A stretch of DNA of 64,000 bases from JBBSEX01 sp038239345 (lineage in GTDB: Bacteria > Acidobacteriota > Terriglobia > Bryobacterales > Bryobacteraceae), in the NCBI GenBank assembly GCA_038239345.1, contig JBBSEX010000014.1, positions 62,001 to 126,000 on the forward strand, written 5' to 3'. The first letter of the stretch is position 1, and each line of letters opens with the position of its first letter. The position numbers were made by a program, and so were the translations under genes. Of the stretch, positions 52,214 through 61,481 are shown one piece after another. The notes under the pieces were generated by a model, which was given only the letters and a program-made list of their open reading frames with translations, was not told the DNA's origin and did not search any database.

Positions 52214-53254
52214 GTGGCTCGCCGCCCCAAAACAAATCGCGTCTCCATGCGAGACATCGCGCGTGACTTGAACGTCTCAGCCATCACTGTTTCCAAAGCT
52301 CTCCGTAATCACAAAGATATCAGTAAAGCAACGCGGGATCGTGTTCTGCAGCGGATGCGCGAAGTGAATTACGAGCCAAATCTGGCTGCCCGCAGTCTGG
52401 CTACGGGCAAAAGCTACATGGTCGGCCTGGTAGTGCCCGATTTGGTTCATCCCTTCTTCGGAGAAATAGCCAAGGCGATCTCTCGTGTGCTGCGGCCCGC
52501 CGGTTATAGCCTGGTGATTGCTTCTTCCGAGGAAGAATCGGACTTGGAGCGCGCTGAAGTCGAGGCCATGCTCGCCCGCCCAGTGGACGCGCTGATGCTA
52601 GCGTCTACGCTCACATCCCGGCGCGGCGGCATGTTTCAGAAAATAGCCGACCGGGAAGTCCCGCTGGTTATGTTGGATCGGGTGGTTGCCGGTGTAAACG
52701 CCGAATTTGTGGGCGTTGACGACGAAGAACTGGGATTCATCGCGACTCGCCATCTGATTGAGCGAGGATGCCGCCGTATCGCCCATATTGAGGGGCCTGA
52801 GATCAGTACAGGCATCGGGCGGCTCCGCGGATATCGACGTGCCATGGAGCAATTCAAGATCAAGGTTCGGCCCGATTTGTTGGTTCAAATTCCTTCCGGT
52901 GATGATCGTGGGGTGGAGAGCGGCTATCAAGCCATGCAGCAAATGCTGGCGATGAAGAATCCTCCCGACGGGGTTTTCTGTTTCAACGACGAATGCGCGA
53001 CGGGCGCATTACGGGCGACGTTGGATGCGGGCGTTCGGGTTCCACGGGATATGGCGCTTGTCGGCGTTGGAAATATGAAAAACACCGATTTTCTGAAGGT
53101 CGCCCTCACTACGATCGACCAGAATAGTAGCGAGATCGGCGAGCGTGCGGCGCGCGTTGCCATGAACTTGATGGAAAAGAGAGACACGGTTCTGGCACCG
53201 TGTTCTACGTTGGTCCCCTTTCGTCTCATTGAACGCGAATCTACAAATCGTTAG
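52214..53254 (+). CDS. LacI/GalR-family transcriptional regulator
   Basis: 346 residues from GTG 52214 (MARRPKTNR, then SMRDIARDLNVSAITVSKAL as the HTH, and the hinge-helix segment NYEPNLAARSLATGKS). The periplasmic-binding-like core follows (MVGLVVPDLVHPFFGEIAKAIS; VPLVMLDRVVAGVNAEFVGVD; DGVFCFNDECATGALRAT; DMALVGVGNMKNTDFL). The longer frame from 52175 begins within the -10 box. The gene sits between the two sugar operons, each with a matching palindrome at its transcription start, so it should repress both and release on binding a pathway intermediate. Confidence 0.93.
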   Translation: MARRPKTNRVSMRDIARDLNVSAITVSKALRNHKDISKATRDRVLQRMREVNYEPNLAARSLATGKSYMVGLVVPDLVHPFFGEIAKAISRVLRPAGYSLVIASSEEESDLERAEVEAMLARPVDALMLASTLTSRRGGMFQKIADREVPLVMLDRVVAGVNAEFVGVDDEELGFIATRHLIERGCRRIAHIEGPEISTGIGRLRGYRRAMEQFKIKVRPDLLVQIPSGDDRGVESGYQAMQQMLAMKNPPDGVFCFNDECATGALRATLDAGVRVPRDMALVGVGNMKNTDFLKVALTTIDQNSSEIGERAARVAMNLMEKRDTVLAPCSTLVPFRLIERESTNR

Positions 53255-53286
53255 ATCCCTTTTTCGTCCTCCTCTAAACTTTTTTC

Positions 53287-53315
53287 TTGACAAACGTGTT
53301 TCAGTGACTTAAAAG
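53287..53315 (+). promoter_or_regulatory. Promoter of the TonB-receptor operon
   Basis: TTGACA (53287-53292), 17-base spacer, TAAAAG (53310-53315). Same layout as the divergent sugar operon promoter. Confidence 0.6.
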
Positions 53316-53317
53316 TA

Positions 53318-53331
53318 CTGTACCGGTAACT
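53318..53331. promoter_or_regulatory. LacI-family operator, imperfect copy
   Basis: CTGTACCGGTAACT matches the perfect site at 52075 in 11 of 14 positions, with the right half identical. It spans about -4 to +10 of the predicted transcript, about 30 bases before the TonB-receptor ATG. Confidence 0.65.
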
Positions 53332-53360
53332 TAAGCCGAATCTCCCAGGGGAGTACTCTC

Positions 53361-56300
53361 ATGGATTGCCTTCCGTGCAACTATTTTCGCCGCGTGACGC
53401 TGGCGTCGCTTCTACTCTTCCTTTCCTTGACCGCGGCTGACACGACGGGTGTCGTCAGTGGCGTGGTAAAAGATTCTTCCGGCGCCGTCGCGGCCAACAT
53501 CAGCGTGACGCTCGTCAACACCGGTACCAATGCCTCGATTGCAATCGCCACCGACGCGGAAGGAACATATTTCTTCCGCAATCTGCCGGTGGGCGAGTAC
53601 GATCTCACCATTCAGCAGCCCGGATTTAAAAAGTACGTTTCGAAGAACATTCGGGTTCAAGTTAACGAAACGGCCCGCGTCGATGTCGATCTGCAGGTCG
53701 GCGACGTCAACCAGGTCGTCGACGTATCGGGACAGGTCGAGTTTGTAAACACCACTTCCATTGCCTTACGCACCGTCGTCGATCAGCAGCGGATTGAATC
53801 CCTCCCGCTGAACGGACGCAATCCAGTGCAGTTGCTGCAGTTGGTGGCGGGCGTTACTCCCGACAACGAAAATGCGAATGTCACTTCCGATACCACCTAT
53901 CCTGGCGTCACTCCGGTATCGGTAAACGGTGGGCGGGCGAATACAACGAACTACATTCTGGATGGCGGGCAGAATAACGATCATTACAGTAATGCGCCAA
54001 ATCCCATGCCAAATCCAGATGCGCTACAGGAATTTAGTGTGCAGACAAATAGCTTTAGTGCCGAGTTCGGACGCCAAGCTGGTGGCATCGTGAATGCCGT
54101 CACTCGCTCCGGCACTAACGATCTGCATGGCAGCGCCTTCTGGTATGTTCGCAACAATGCGTTGAATGCGACCAACTTTTTCGCTCCCACGCTACCCGGT
54201 GGAGGCAAGCAAGACGATGGACTTAAGCGCAATCAATTCGGCGCCACGATCGGCGGTCCCGTTTTTATTCCCAAAGTCTACAACGGACGTAACAAGACGT
54301 TCTTCCTGTATTCCTATCAGGGCACGCGCACCCGTGTTGCGCCGTCCACCGTCGAACAGCTGGTTCCAACGGCGGCCCAGCGTGCCGGCGATTTCTCGTC
54401 GTCATCCACTCCGCTGAACAACCCTGCTGGTGGCGTCTTCCCGAATAACAAGATTCCCGCCGCCCTGCTAAGCCCAATCAGCCAGCAATTGCTCGCGTTT
54501 GTTCCGCTTCCCGCGGCCGGTTCGGACACCATATCGTTCGCGATTCCCAGCATCTTTAATGAGAATCAGAACCTGGTCAAAATCGACCACAACTTTTCCG
54601 ATAGGAACCGCTTCAGTGCCAGGTTCTGGGATTCCAAAGCTAGTCAACCGGCGTTCTTAAGTCCGACTAATTTCCTGACGGCGACGCCCGGGCACGTTTG
54701 GGAAAACACCAGCGTCGTGGGAAACGACACGCACACTTTCACTCCTAATGTCGTGAATACAGCCTATTTCAGCTTCAACCGGATGAACAACGCGAACAAT
54801 CCGATTGTCCCTAAAAGCTACAACGATCTCGGCGTCAAGATTTACACGCCGCCAATCAAGCAGTTGTACGTCGACGTCAATGGCTACTTCACGCTCGACA
54901 CCAACGACACAAATACTTTCTTTCGCCAGGAGATTTCGTACTCCGATACAGTGCGCTGGCAGAAGGGCCGGCACAGTATTAGTTTCGGTGGCGAATATGG
55001 GCACGGCGTCGGCGATACGTCGAATAACTATCGTGGCAACGGCCACTTTACATTCTCCGGCGATGCGCCCTTTACCGGCGACAGCTTGGCTGATTTCCTG
55101 GTTGGTAAGTTCGGTAGTTTCGAACAAGGCATCGGTGAATACAAGAACACTCGCTTCAACATTATCTCGGCATTCGCGCAGGATTCGTTCCGTGTCAGCC
55201 GGCGCCTGACTCTTGATCTTGGCATACGCTGGGAACCGTTTCTGCCTTATACCGACACCAACGGAAAACTTTCCGGCTGGAGACCTGGTCAACAATCCAC
55301 TCGCTATCCGAATGCCCCGCGAGGCATCCTTTATCCGGGCGATCCCGGTCTTCCCGACGGGGGGTACGATGCATCCTGGAAAAACTTCGGCCCACGCGTG
55401 GGATTCGCACTGGACGTCTTTGGCGATGGCAGCACTGCCGTGCGCGGCGGCTATGGAATCTTTTACGATCGCCCGAATACGATCTCTACCAATAGCGCTG
55501 CCAATCAGGCACCCTTTGGAACGGTTGTCACCCTGAACGGAAATACCACAAATAGTTTTGCCGATCCCTATGCGGGAGCCGTCAATCCGTTTCCTTCGCC
55601 GCTGAATCCGCCTAGCACTGTGCAGTTTGTCGGACCACTGAATGCGTTTTCGTACGCCGCCAATATGCGCAATTCGTATCTCCAGTCGTACAACTTCACC
55701 GTCGAACGGCGCCTGATCAAAGACATTTTACTTCGTGTCGCCTACGCCGGATCGAAGGGGACTGACTTGGTGGATATCCGCGAAATCAACCCCGCCATCT
55801 ACACGCCAGGAGCAACCACATCCACCACGAATCAGCGCCGCCCTCTCTATCCGGCGTTCGGCCACGTGAGTTTGGTGGAGCCCGGCAGCACATCGCAATA
55901 CAATGCCCTTCAAGTGACACTGGAGAAGCGTTTCGCCAGAGGTTTCTCTTTCCTGGCGAACTATACATGGTCGAAGTCGATTGATACCGGTTCGTTCGCA
56001 AAACAGACCGGGCAGACCGTGACGAACCCGTTTAATCTACGTCAGGATAAGGGTGTCTCGGACTTCGACCGGCGGCACGTATTCGTCCTGTCCGGCCTCT
56101 GGGACCTCCCGATACATCCCAAACAGCGATTCGCTAACTCACTGATCGGCGGCTGGAATCTGACGGGTATCGTATCCGCCCGAAGCGGCTTCCCGTTATA
56201 CATCACAAGCGGCGCCGATAATGCGCGCACTGGTACGGGACGCCAACGACCCGATCTGATCGGTAATCCCTTTTTCCCCGGCGATCGCAGCAGAAACGAT

Positions 56301-56597
56301 GAGATCACGGCTTGGCTGAATCCAGCCGCATTCGCGCCGAATGCCTTGGGCACTTTTGGAAACCTGGGACGCAACGCGCTATTCGGCCCGGGTTATTCCA
56401 CCACGGATCTGGGTCTGCACAAGGCATTCCCCATTCGCGAGGCTTTCAAAGTGGAATTTCGCTTCGAAGCTTTTAACGCTCTAAATCAGGTAAACCTGCA
56501 ATCGCCGAATCTCAATCGGTCGTCTGGAAACTTCATGCGAATCACTAGCGCGAACGATCCTCGGATCCTTCAGTTAGCCTTGCGCCTCGCCTGGTAA
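53361..56597 (+). CDS. TonB-dependent receptor, Oar-like with CarboxypepD_reg domain
   Basis: The 1078-residue outer-membrane protein has a signal peptide (about 1-27, ending SLTAA), an N-terminal carboxypeptidase-regulatory-like beta domain (about 30-115: VSGVVKDSSGAVAANISVTL, FFRNLPVGEYDLTI), and a plug with IESLPLNGRNPVQLLQLVAGV and NYILDGGQNND. A 22-strand-type barrel ends in LQLALRLAW (terminal aromatic). No TonB-box was identified. Such receptors import oligosaccharides in Acidobacteria. AGGGGAG precedes the ATG. It is the first gene of the LacI-controlled plus operon. Confidence 0.93.
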   Translation: MDCLPCNYFRRVTLASLLLFLSLTAADTTGVVSGVVKDSSGAVAANISVTLVNTGTNASIAIATDAEGTYFFRNLPVGEYDLTIQQPGFKKYVSKNIRVQVNETARVDVDLQVGDVNQVVDVSGQVEFVNTTSIALRTVVDQQRIESLPLNGRNPVQLLQLVAGVTPDNENANVTSDTTYPGVTPVSVNGGRANTTNYILDGGQNNDHYSNAPNPMPNPDALQEFSVQTNSFSAEFGRQAGGIVNAVTRSGTNDLHGSAFWYVRNNALNATNFFAPTLPGGGKQDDGLKRNQFGATIGGPVFIPKVYNGRNKTFFLYSYQGTRTRVAPSTVEQLVPTAAQRAGDFSSSSTPLNNPAGGVFPNNKIPAALLSPISQQLLAFVPLPAAGSDTISFAIPSIFNENQNLVKIDHNFSDRNRFSARFWDSKASQPAFLSPTNFLTATPGHVWENTSVVGNDTHTFTPNVVNTAYFSFNRMNNANNPIVPKSYNDLGVKIYTPPIKQLYVDVNGYFTLDTNDTNTFFRQEISYSDTVRWQKGRHSISFGGEYGHGVGDTSNNYRGNGHFTFSGDAPFTGDSLADFLVGKFGSFEQGIGEYKNTRFNIISAFAQDSFRVSRRLTLDLGIRWEPFLPYTDTNGKLSGWRPGQQSTRYPNAPRGILYPGDPGLPDGGYDASWKNFGPRVGFALDVFGDGSTAVRGGYGIFYDRPNTISTNSAANQAPFGTVVTLNGNTTNSFADPYAGAVNPFPSPLNPPSTVQFVGPLNAFSYAANMRNSYLQSYNFTVERRLIKDILLRVAYAGSKGTDLVDIREINPAIYTPGATTSTTNQRRPLYPAFGHVSLVEPGSTSQYNALQVTLEKRFARGFSFLANYTWSKSIDTGSFAKQTGQTVTNPFNLRQDKGVSDFDRRHVFVLSGLWDLPIHPKQRFANSLIGGWNLTGIVSARSGFPLYITSGADNARTGTGRQRPDLIGNPFFPGDRSRNDEITAWLNPAAFAPNALGTFGNLGRNALFGPGYSTTDLGLHKAFPIREAFKVEFRFEAFNALNQVNLQSPNLNRSSGNFMRITSANDPRILQLALRLAW

Positions 56598-56600
56598 TTT

Positions 56601-58178
56601 ATGTCGATGGGTATTACTGTCCGTTCCAGAAGGGCCGTGCTGGCTGCGCTGCCCTTTCTCTTATGTTCGGCTTTGACGATTTGCCCCGCCTCCCGGGGGC
56701 AGTCATCGCCGGTTGAGGTCCAGCGTCTGGATGGTTCGAAGCTAGCGATCCAGAATTTCGCCGAGCATCGCGGTACGGTGCTCATCTTCCTGTCGACTCG
56801 CGATCAATCCCCCCAATCGGCCCACGACGATGTCCAAAAACTCAATTCAAAGTTTCGCCATCAAAAGGTAATGATGGTGGGCGTGTTCCCGAACCCCGCC
56901 GAATCGCCAACCGAAGTTCGCGATTTCTGCCAGGCCTCGGAATTCACATTTCCCTGTTATCGCGATCCGGAACACAGAGCAGTTCGTCAGCTTGGAGTGA
57001 AGGTTACTCCCGAAGTTTATGTGTTCGATGCGAAGGCCGTGCTGGCCTATCATTCAGGGCTTTCCGGCCTTGAACCGGTGTTGACGAATGTTGTTGCGGG
57101 AAAGCCGATGGGGACTCAGGGGTCGCAAGCGAGCGGCACTCCGATCGACTCGCCGAAGCCTGTCCGTAAAATTGAGCCGCTCGAGTTTATATCTTATTCC
57201 TCGGAGTTGATCTTCGATAATATTCCTGGCGCTCCCGCGCATCACGCTTCCACCATGACGCTCGCCGCAAACGGGGATTTGCTGGTGACCTGGTACGGCG
57301 GCAGCTACGAGTCTTCCGACGACGAAGCGTTGTTTATCGCGCGCCGGCCGAAGGGCAGCTTGCAGTGGGGCGCGCCGCGGATGCTGGTGCGCAACCCTTC
57401 GCAGATGGTGGGCAATGCGGTTATTTTTACTTTGGGCAACGGCGATGTCTGGATTATTTGGGGACGCATGGAAGCTTCGCAACCGCTGCTCGCGCACACT
57501 GGTTGGGATTCTACACGCCTCTTGTATCGAGTGTCGAAAGATAACGGCAAAACGTGGTCGGCCGATCGGAAGTTTCCGATGGACACCACTGGCTGGCTAC
57601 CGCGGAACCTGGCGATTCGTTTGACCGACGGCACAACCGTGGTACCGGTCAGTGATGAAAGAAATGATCGGGACGTTTCCTTTGTACTAATCACCAAGGA
57701 CAACGGCGCGCACTGGACCAAGTCGAGTGTTATGCCGAACTCTGAATCGCAAGGGGAACAACCTGCTATTACGCAGCGGCAAGATGGATCTCTACTGGCG
57801 TTCTTGCGCACAAAGCCCCGCTTGTTGCAGACGGAATCCACCGATGGCGGGGCTACGTGGTCGGCCGCGAAGGCCACCGAGTTGAAGAATCCCGATGCGG
57901 CGATTAGCGTTTGCAAGCTGAAAGACGGCACCCTGGTGCTTGTGTGGAACAACAGCGAAACAAGCCGGTCGCAACTGCACATTGCGCGGTCAACCGACGG
58001 GGGCAAAACTTGGAGCGAGCCGCTGTTGCTGGAATCGAATCCTGGCGAATATTCTTATCCTTCCACCATGCAAACGCCAGACGGGAAAATCCACATCATC
58101 TATACCTACCGCCGATTTTCAATCAAGCACGTGGAGATGAATGAGAATTGGCTCGTAAAGATGAACAGGTCCAATTAG
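56601..58178 (+). CDS. Secreted thioredoxin-fold/sialidase (BNR) fusion
   Basis: The 525-residue protein starts three bases after the TonB stop. A signal peptide (about 1-34) is followed by a redoxin/AhpC-like domain (about 35-155: GTVLIFLSTRDQSPQSAHDDV, VKVTPEVYVFDAK). The active-site Cys pair is absent: the position of 'CP' reads TRDQ. Then a BNR_2 sialidase domain (about 195-515) has Asp boxes SKDNGKTWS, TKDNGAHWT, STDGGATWS, STDGGKTWS and conserved EQPAITQRQDGSLLAFLRT, GEYSYPSTMQTPDGKIHI and RRFSIKHV. It should process a glycan outside the cell. The redox domain probably has a structural or binding role. Confidence 0.85.
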   Translation: MSMGITVRSRRAVLAALPFLLCSALTICPASRGQSSPVEVQRLDGSKLAIQNFAEHRGTVLIFLSTRDQSPQSAHDDVQKLNSKFRHQKVMMVGVFPNPAESPTEVRDFCQASEFTFPCYRDPEHRAVRQLGVKVTPEVYVFDAKAVLAYHSGLSGLEPVLTNVVAGKPMGTQGSQASGTPIDSPKPVRKIEPLEFISYSSELIFDNIPGAPAHHASTMTLAANGDLLVTWYGGSYESSDDEALFIARRPKGSLQWGAPRMLVRNPSQMVGNAVIFTLGNGDVWIIWGRMEASQPLLAHTGWDSTRLLYRVSKDNGKTWSADRKFPMDTTGWLPRNLAIRLTDGTTVVPVSDERNDRDVSFVLITKDNGAHWTKSSVMPNSESQGEQPAITQRQDGSLLAFLRTKPRLLQTESTDGGATWSAAKATELKNPDAAISVCKLKDGTLVLVWNNSETSRSQLHIARSTDGGKTWSEPLLLESNPGEYSYPSTMQTPDGKIHIIYTYRRFSIKHVEMNENWLVKMNRSN

Positions 58179-58180
58179 TA

Positions 58181-58921
58181 ATGAGAGTGGTCGGCGTTAT
58201 TCCGGCGCGATATAAGTCGACGCGATTTGAGGGTAAGCCGCTGGCTGACATCCTGGGCAAGCCGATGATCCAGCATGTCTGGGATCGGTGCCGGGAAGCA
58301 AAGGGTCTGGATCGCATTCTGGTGGCAACCGACGACCTTCGAATTAGCGATGTAGTCCGCGCATTTGGGGGCGAAGCCGTGATGACCGATCCCACACATG
58401 CTTCGGGGAGTGACCGGGTGGCGGAAGCAATCGCGAAGATAGATGCCGACATCGTCGTCAACATACAAGGCGACGAGCCTATGCTCGACCCCACTATGAT
58501 CGAAGAAGTGATCGCGCCGTTTCGTCAAGGAACGGATGCGGGGATGGTCACGCTAAAGAAAGAAGTTTTCCTCGATAGTGAATTCTCAGATCCAGGCGTC
58601 GTCAAAGTGGTTACCGGCGCCGATGGTTGCGCGCTTTATTTTTCCCGATCTCTGATACCCTATCCAAGAACGAAAACGCCGCACTTTCACGTTTACGAAC
58701 ATGTCGGAATTTACGCATACACCAGGAAATGTTTGACACTGCTAACTCAATTGCCGCAGTCGCCGCTCGAAGAAGTAGAAGGCTTGGAGCAACTGCGAGC
58801 GCTGGAAAATGGAGTTCGTATTCGAGTGGTGGAGACCGCTTGTGAAGGTGAAGCGATCTCCGTCGATACGGTCGCCGATCTGGAACGTGTTCGCCGCCTG
58901 CTTGCGGAGAAACGAAAATGA
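58181..58921 (+). CDS. 3-deoxy-manno-octulosonate cytidylyltransferase-like (KdsB family)
   Basis: 246 residues from ATG 58181, two bases after the previous stop; the frame upstream to 58148 is spurious. It is a full-length KdsB-type enzyme: VIPARYKSTRFEGKPL (nucleotide loop), VATDDLRI, VNIQGDEPMLD, and YEHVGIYAYTRKCL with LEEVEGLEQLRALENG. KdsB activates Kdo with CTP to CMP-Kdo for lipopolysaccharide. Here it is inside a LacI-regulated uptake/catabolic operon, not near lipid A genes, so it may activate an acquired ulosonic acid or be a paralogue with another substrate. Confidence 0.88.
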   Translation: MRVVGVIPARYKSTRFEGKPLADILGKPMIQHVWDRCREAKGLDRILVATDDLRISDVVRAFGGEAVMTDPTHASGSDRVAEAIAKIDADIVVNIQGDEPMLDPTMIEEVIAPFRQGTDAGMVTLKKEVFLDSEFSDPGVVKVVTGADGCALYFSRSLIPYPRTKTPHFHVYEHVGIYAYTRKCLTLLTQLPQSPLEEVEGLEQLRALENGVRIRVVETACEGEAISVDTVADLERVRRLLAEKRK

Positions 58922-60183
58922 TTCGACCGGAAAAGACTCGCATCGCCGAGTGGGAGGCAAGTCTTACGCCACTCACCCGGCGTCATCTTCACTTGGCCGC
59001 CGATAAAATTGCGGAGGCCAAGGAACGCGGCCGGGGCGTTACTGTCGTCACCGGCAGCGGCCCAAACATTCATGAAGGCATCACGACGCTGATTGCGGAG
59101 TTGATCTGCAAAGGCATCGTCGACGGCGTACTCACTAGTTCCGCCGTTGTCGCGCATGAAATGGCCGGCACGCTGGATCGAGTGAAGCGGGTGGTTGCCA
59201 GCCAGCATCCGGAACTAAAGTTGCCCAGCGCGCTATTGCCCCGCGGCGGTGTCTTTGAAATTACAGCCATGACCGATGAGGACGAAGCCGCGATTCGCCG
59301 CGAATGGCCCACGGGTTGGGATTTGTACGACCGCATAAAAAAGTTGGACGGTAGCGTAATCATCAAGGCCGCGGGGAACATGGCATGGCCCATGGGACCC
59401 CGCATGGAGAGCCTGGCGCGCGAGGCCGAAATCCTTGCCAGGCAATGCGGTCTGCCGCTGGAAACGATTGTAGGTTTCGGCGCCGATTCAAACACGATGA
59501 TTGGCGCAGGGGCGTTGCATGGCCGGCCAGTGCTGGTTTCCATTCCGCAATTGGTTGGCGGCGGGGCGGTGGGCTTGGCCATCGGCGATGCGATTTCAAC
59601 AACGCGGCGCGCTCGTCTTGTTGCCGAGACGTTGTCGCAAGCCGACGTCATTATTGAGTCGGCGATCGCGCTGTCGCAGGAAATTCACGACGGCCCTTTC
59701 GAACTCTACACGGGCCACGGAATCTGGTCCGGCTGGCAGGGCGATTTCACGTACAGCCTGGAGGGAAAATCCATTGTCCGAATCGATCTGGATCCCAGTC
59801 TGGAGCAGGCTTGGCAACAGCAACGCGAGAGTGCCCAAGTGCAGTTGGCCGTCGATAAAGGGTTACCCAAGACTAAACTCACGGGTATCCCGTTCCGTAT
59901 GGAAATGTCGGGATTCGCCCGTCTGGAAGGCAGCTTGCCAGTAACCGCGGACATAGGCCGCGCTTGGCCGGTGCTGGCTTCGCATATCGAAGATCGCCTG
60001 GGAATCAAGCTTGATTTTCTGCCCGCGCCACAAGAAACTCCCGAAGGAAGAGCCATGCGTGAGTGGATCACCGATACAGTTGAAATCGTAAATCGTGACT
60101 GCATGTACAAGGCGGCCCGTGAGTGGTGCAGCGTTGCCAAGCCAGTCTCGTCCTTGATCCCCGCTGCACGGATGGCGACATAA
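58918..60183 (+). CDS. Unrecognised protein, DHS/LOR-SDH-like fold suspected
   Basis: The 421-residue protein overlaps the kdsB-like gene by ATGA. I do not recognise the family with certainty. VTVVTGSGPNIHEGITTLIAEL and IVDGVLTSSAVVAHEMAG (about residues 40-85) resemble the first Rossmann-like half of deoxyhypusine synthase and LOR/SDH enzymes. Later conserved-looking blocks are SVIIKAAGNMAWPMGPRM (about 145), GFGADSNTMIGAGALHG (about 185), GGGAVGLAIGDAI (about 215) and GPFELYTGHGIWSGWQGD (about 260). There is no signal peptide or TM. It lies between a cytidylyltransferase and an MFS transporter, so it probably handles the same acidic sugar; NAD binding is plausible but inferred. Confidence 0.55.
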   Translation: MIRPEKTRIAEWEASLTPLTRRHLHLAADKIAEAKERGRGVTVVTGSGPNIHEGITTLIAELICKGIVDGVLTSSAVVAHEMAGTLDRVKRVVASQHPELKLPSALLPRGGVFEITAMTDEDEAAIRREWPTGWDLYDRIKKLDGSVIIKAAGNMAWPMGPRMESLAREAEILARQCGLPLETIVGFGADSNTMIGAGALHGRPVLVSIPQLVGGGAVGLAIGDAISTTRRARLVAETLSQADVIIESAIALSQEIHDGPFELYTGHGIWSGWQGDFTYSLEGKSIVRIDLDPSLEQAWQQQRESAQVQLAVDKGLPKTKLTGIPFRMEMSGFARLEGSLPVTADIGRAWPVLASHIEDRLGIKLDFLPAPQETPEGRAMREWITDTVEIVNRDCMYKAAREWCSVAKPVSSLIPAARMAT

Positions 60184-61481
60184 TGGCTACCCCATCTTCC
60201 GGCCTGCCATCCATCGCCAGGAGCCCCGATTACAAGTGGTTTGTCGTGGCGATGTTGTGGTTCTGCGGCTTCTGTAACTACGCCGATCGCCAGGCGATCT
60301 TTTCCGTCTTTCCGCTCCTGAAACGCGAGATGGACTTAAGTCCCGTGCAGTTAGGCTGGATTGGATCTTCATTCGCGCTGGTATACGGACTTAGCGCGCC
60401 ATTCGCCGGAAATATCGTGGATCGCATCAGCCGTAAATCAGCGGTGCTCGGCGGACTTTGGGCATGGAGCTTTATCTGCATGCTTACGTCTACGGCGTTC
60501 AACTTTCCATCATTGCTATTTTTTCGCGCGGCGGAGGGGTTGGGCGAGACGTTCTATTTCCCGGCGTCGATGTCACTGATCAGCGATTATCACGGCAAGA
60601 ATTCCCGCTCCCGCGCCATGGGACTGCATCAGACCAGCGTCTACATCGGAACCATTGCCGGTGGTGCCTTCGGCGGCTTGATTAGCCAATACTACGGATG
60701 GCGCTATTCGTTCATCGTGTTTGGCGGCCTTGGCGTTATCCTCGGATTCGTTTTGTCGAAATTGCTTGTAGAACCCGAACGCGGCAAGGCCGACAAAGAA
60801 GATTTCGGTGTTCAGAATCAAGCCAAGCACCGAATGTCCGTCGGGGAGTTTATTAACGTGATCTGGACCACGCCAACAGTCCTGTTGTGCATGGGCGCCT
60901 TCATGATGGACAATTTCGTGGGCATGGTTTTATTGAGTTGGATGCCCGCGTTTCTCTATGACAAATTCAAGCTCAGTTTGGCGATGGCGGGCCTGACAGC
61001 GACGCTGTTCATTCAACTTGCCAGTATGGTTGGGTCACCGGTTGGCGGCTGGTTGGCCGATCATTTACGCCAGCGATTCCCCGGTGGTCGGATGGCCGTG
61101 CAAATGATCGGGCTGCTTGGTGCGGCGCCGTTCGTCATCTGGTGCGGGCAGACGCTTTCGGTAACTTCGTTGATCGTCGCTCTCACTTGCTGGGGCTTTT
61201 TCAAGGGTCTATACGACGCGAATATTTTTGCCTCGGTGTTGGATGTTATTCGGCCCGAAGCGCGCGGCACAGCGGTTGGCTTCATGAACATGATCGGCTG
61301 GCTGGTCGGCGCCGGCAGCGCTCCCGTCATCATCGGTTACATAGCCGAAAGAGCAAGTCTGAGTTACGCGATTTCGATTGCCTCAATCGCTCTGGTTATC
61401 GGATCGAGCCTGTTGTTGATCGCCATTCTATTCACGGCTAAGCGCGATGTGGAGCGCCTCCGTCAACAGTTGGAACAATGA
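60183..61481 (+). CDS. MFS transporter, sugar-acid (ACS-like) type
   Basis: 432 residues from ATG 60183 (TAATG overlap with the previous stop); the frame upstream to 60123 is spurious. Twelve TM helices are visible. Signature motifs are CNYADRQAIFSVFPLLKREM and FALVYGLSAPFAGNIVDRISRKSAVLGG (motif A, loop 2-3), with FRAAEGLGETFYFPA in TM4. It resembles anion:cation symporters for hexuronates/glucarate. It should carry the product of extracellular cleavage across the inner membrane. Confidence 0.9.
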   Translation: MATPSSGLPSIARSPDYKWFVVAMLWFCGFCNYADRQAIFSVFPLLKREMDLSPVQLGWIGSSFALVYGLSAPFAGNIVDRISRKSAVLGGLWAWSFICMLTSTAFNFPSLLFFRAAEGLGETFYFPASMSLISDYHGKNSRSRAMGLHQTSVYIGTIAGGAFGGLISQYYGWRYSFIVFGGLGVILGFVLSKLLVEPERGKADKEDFGVQNQAKHRMSVGEFINVIWTTPTVLLCMGAFMMDNFVGMVLLSWMPAFLYDKFKLSLAMAGLTATLFIQLASMVGSPVGGWLADHLRQRFPGGRMAVQMIGLLGAAPFVIWCGQTLSVTSLIVALTCWGFFKGLYDANIFASVLDVIRPEARGTAVGFMNMIGWLVGAGSAPVIIGYIAERASLSYAISIASIALVIGSSLLLIAILFTAKRDVERLRQQLEQ

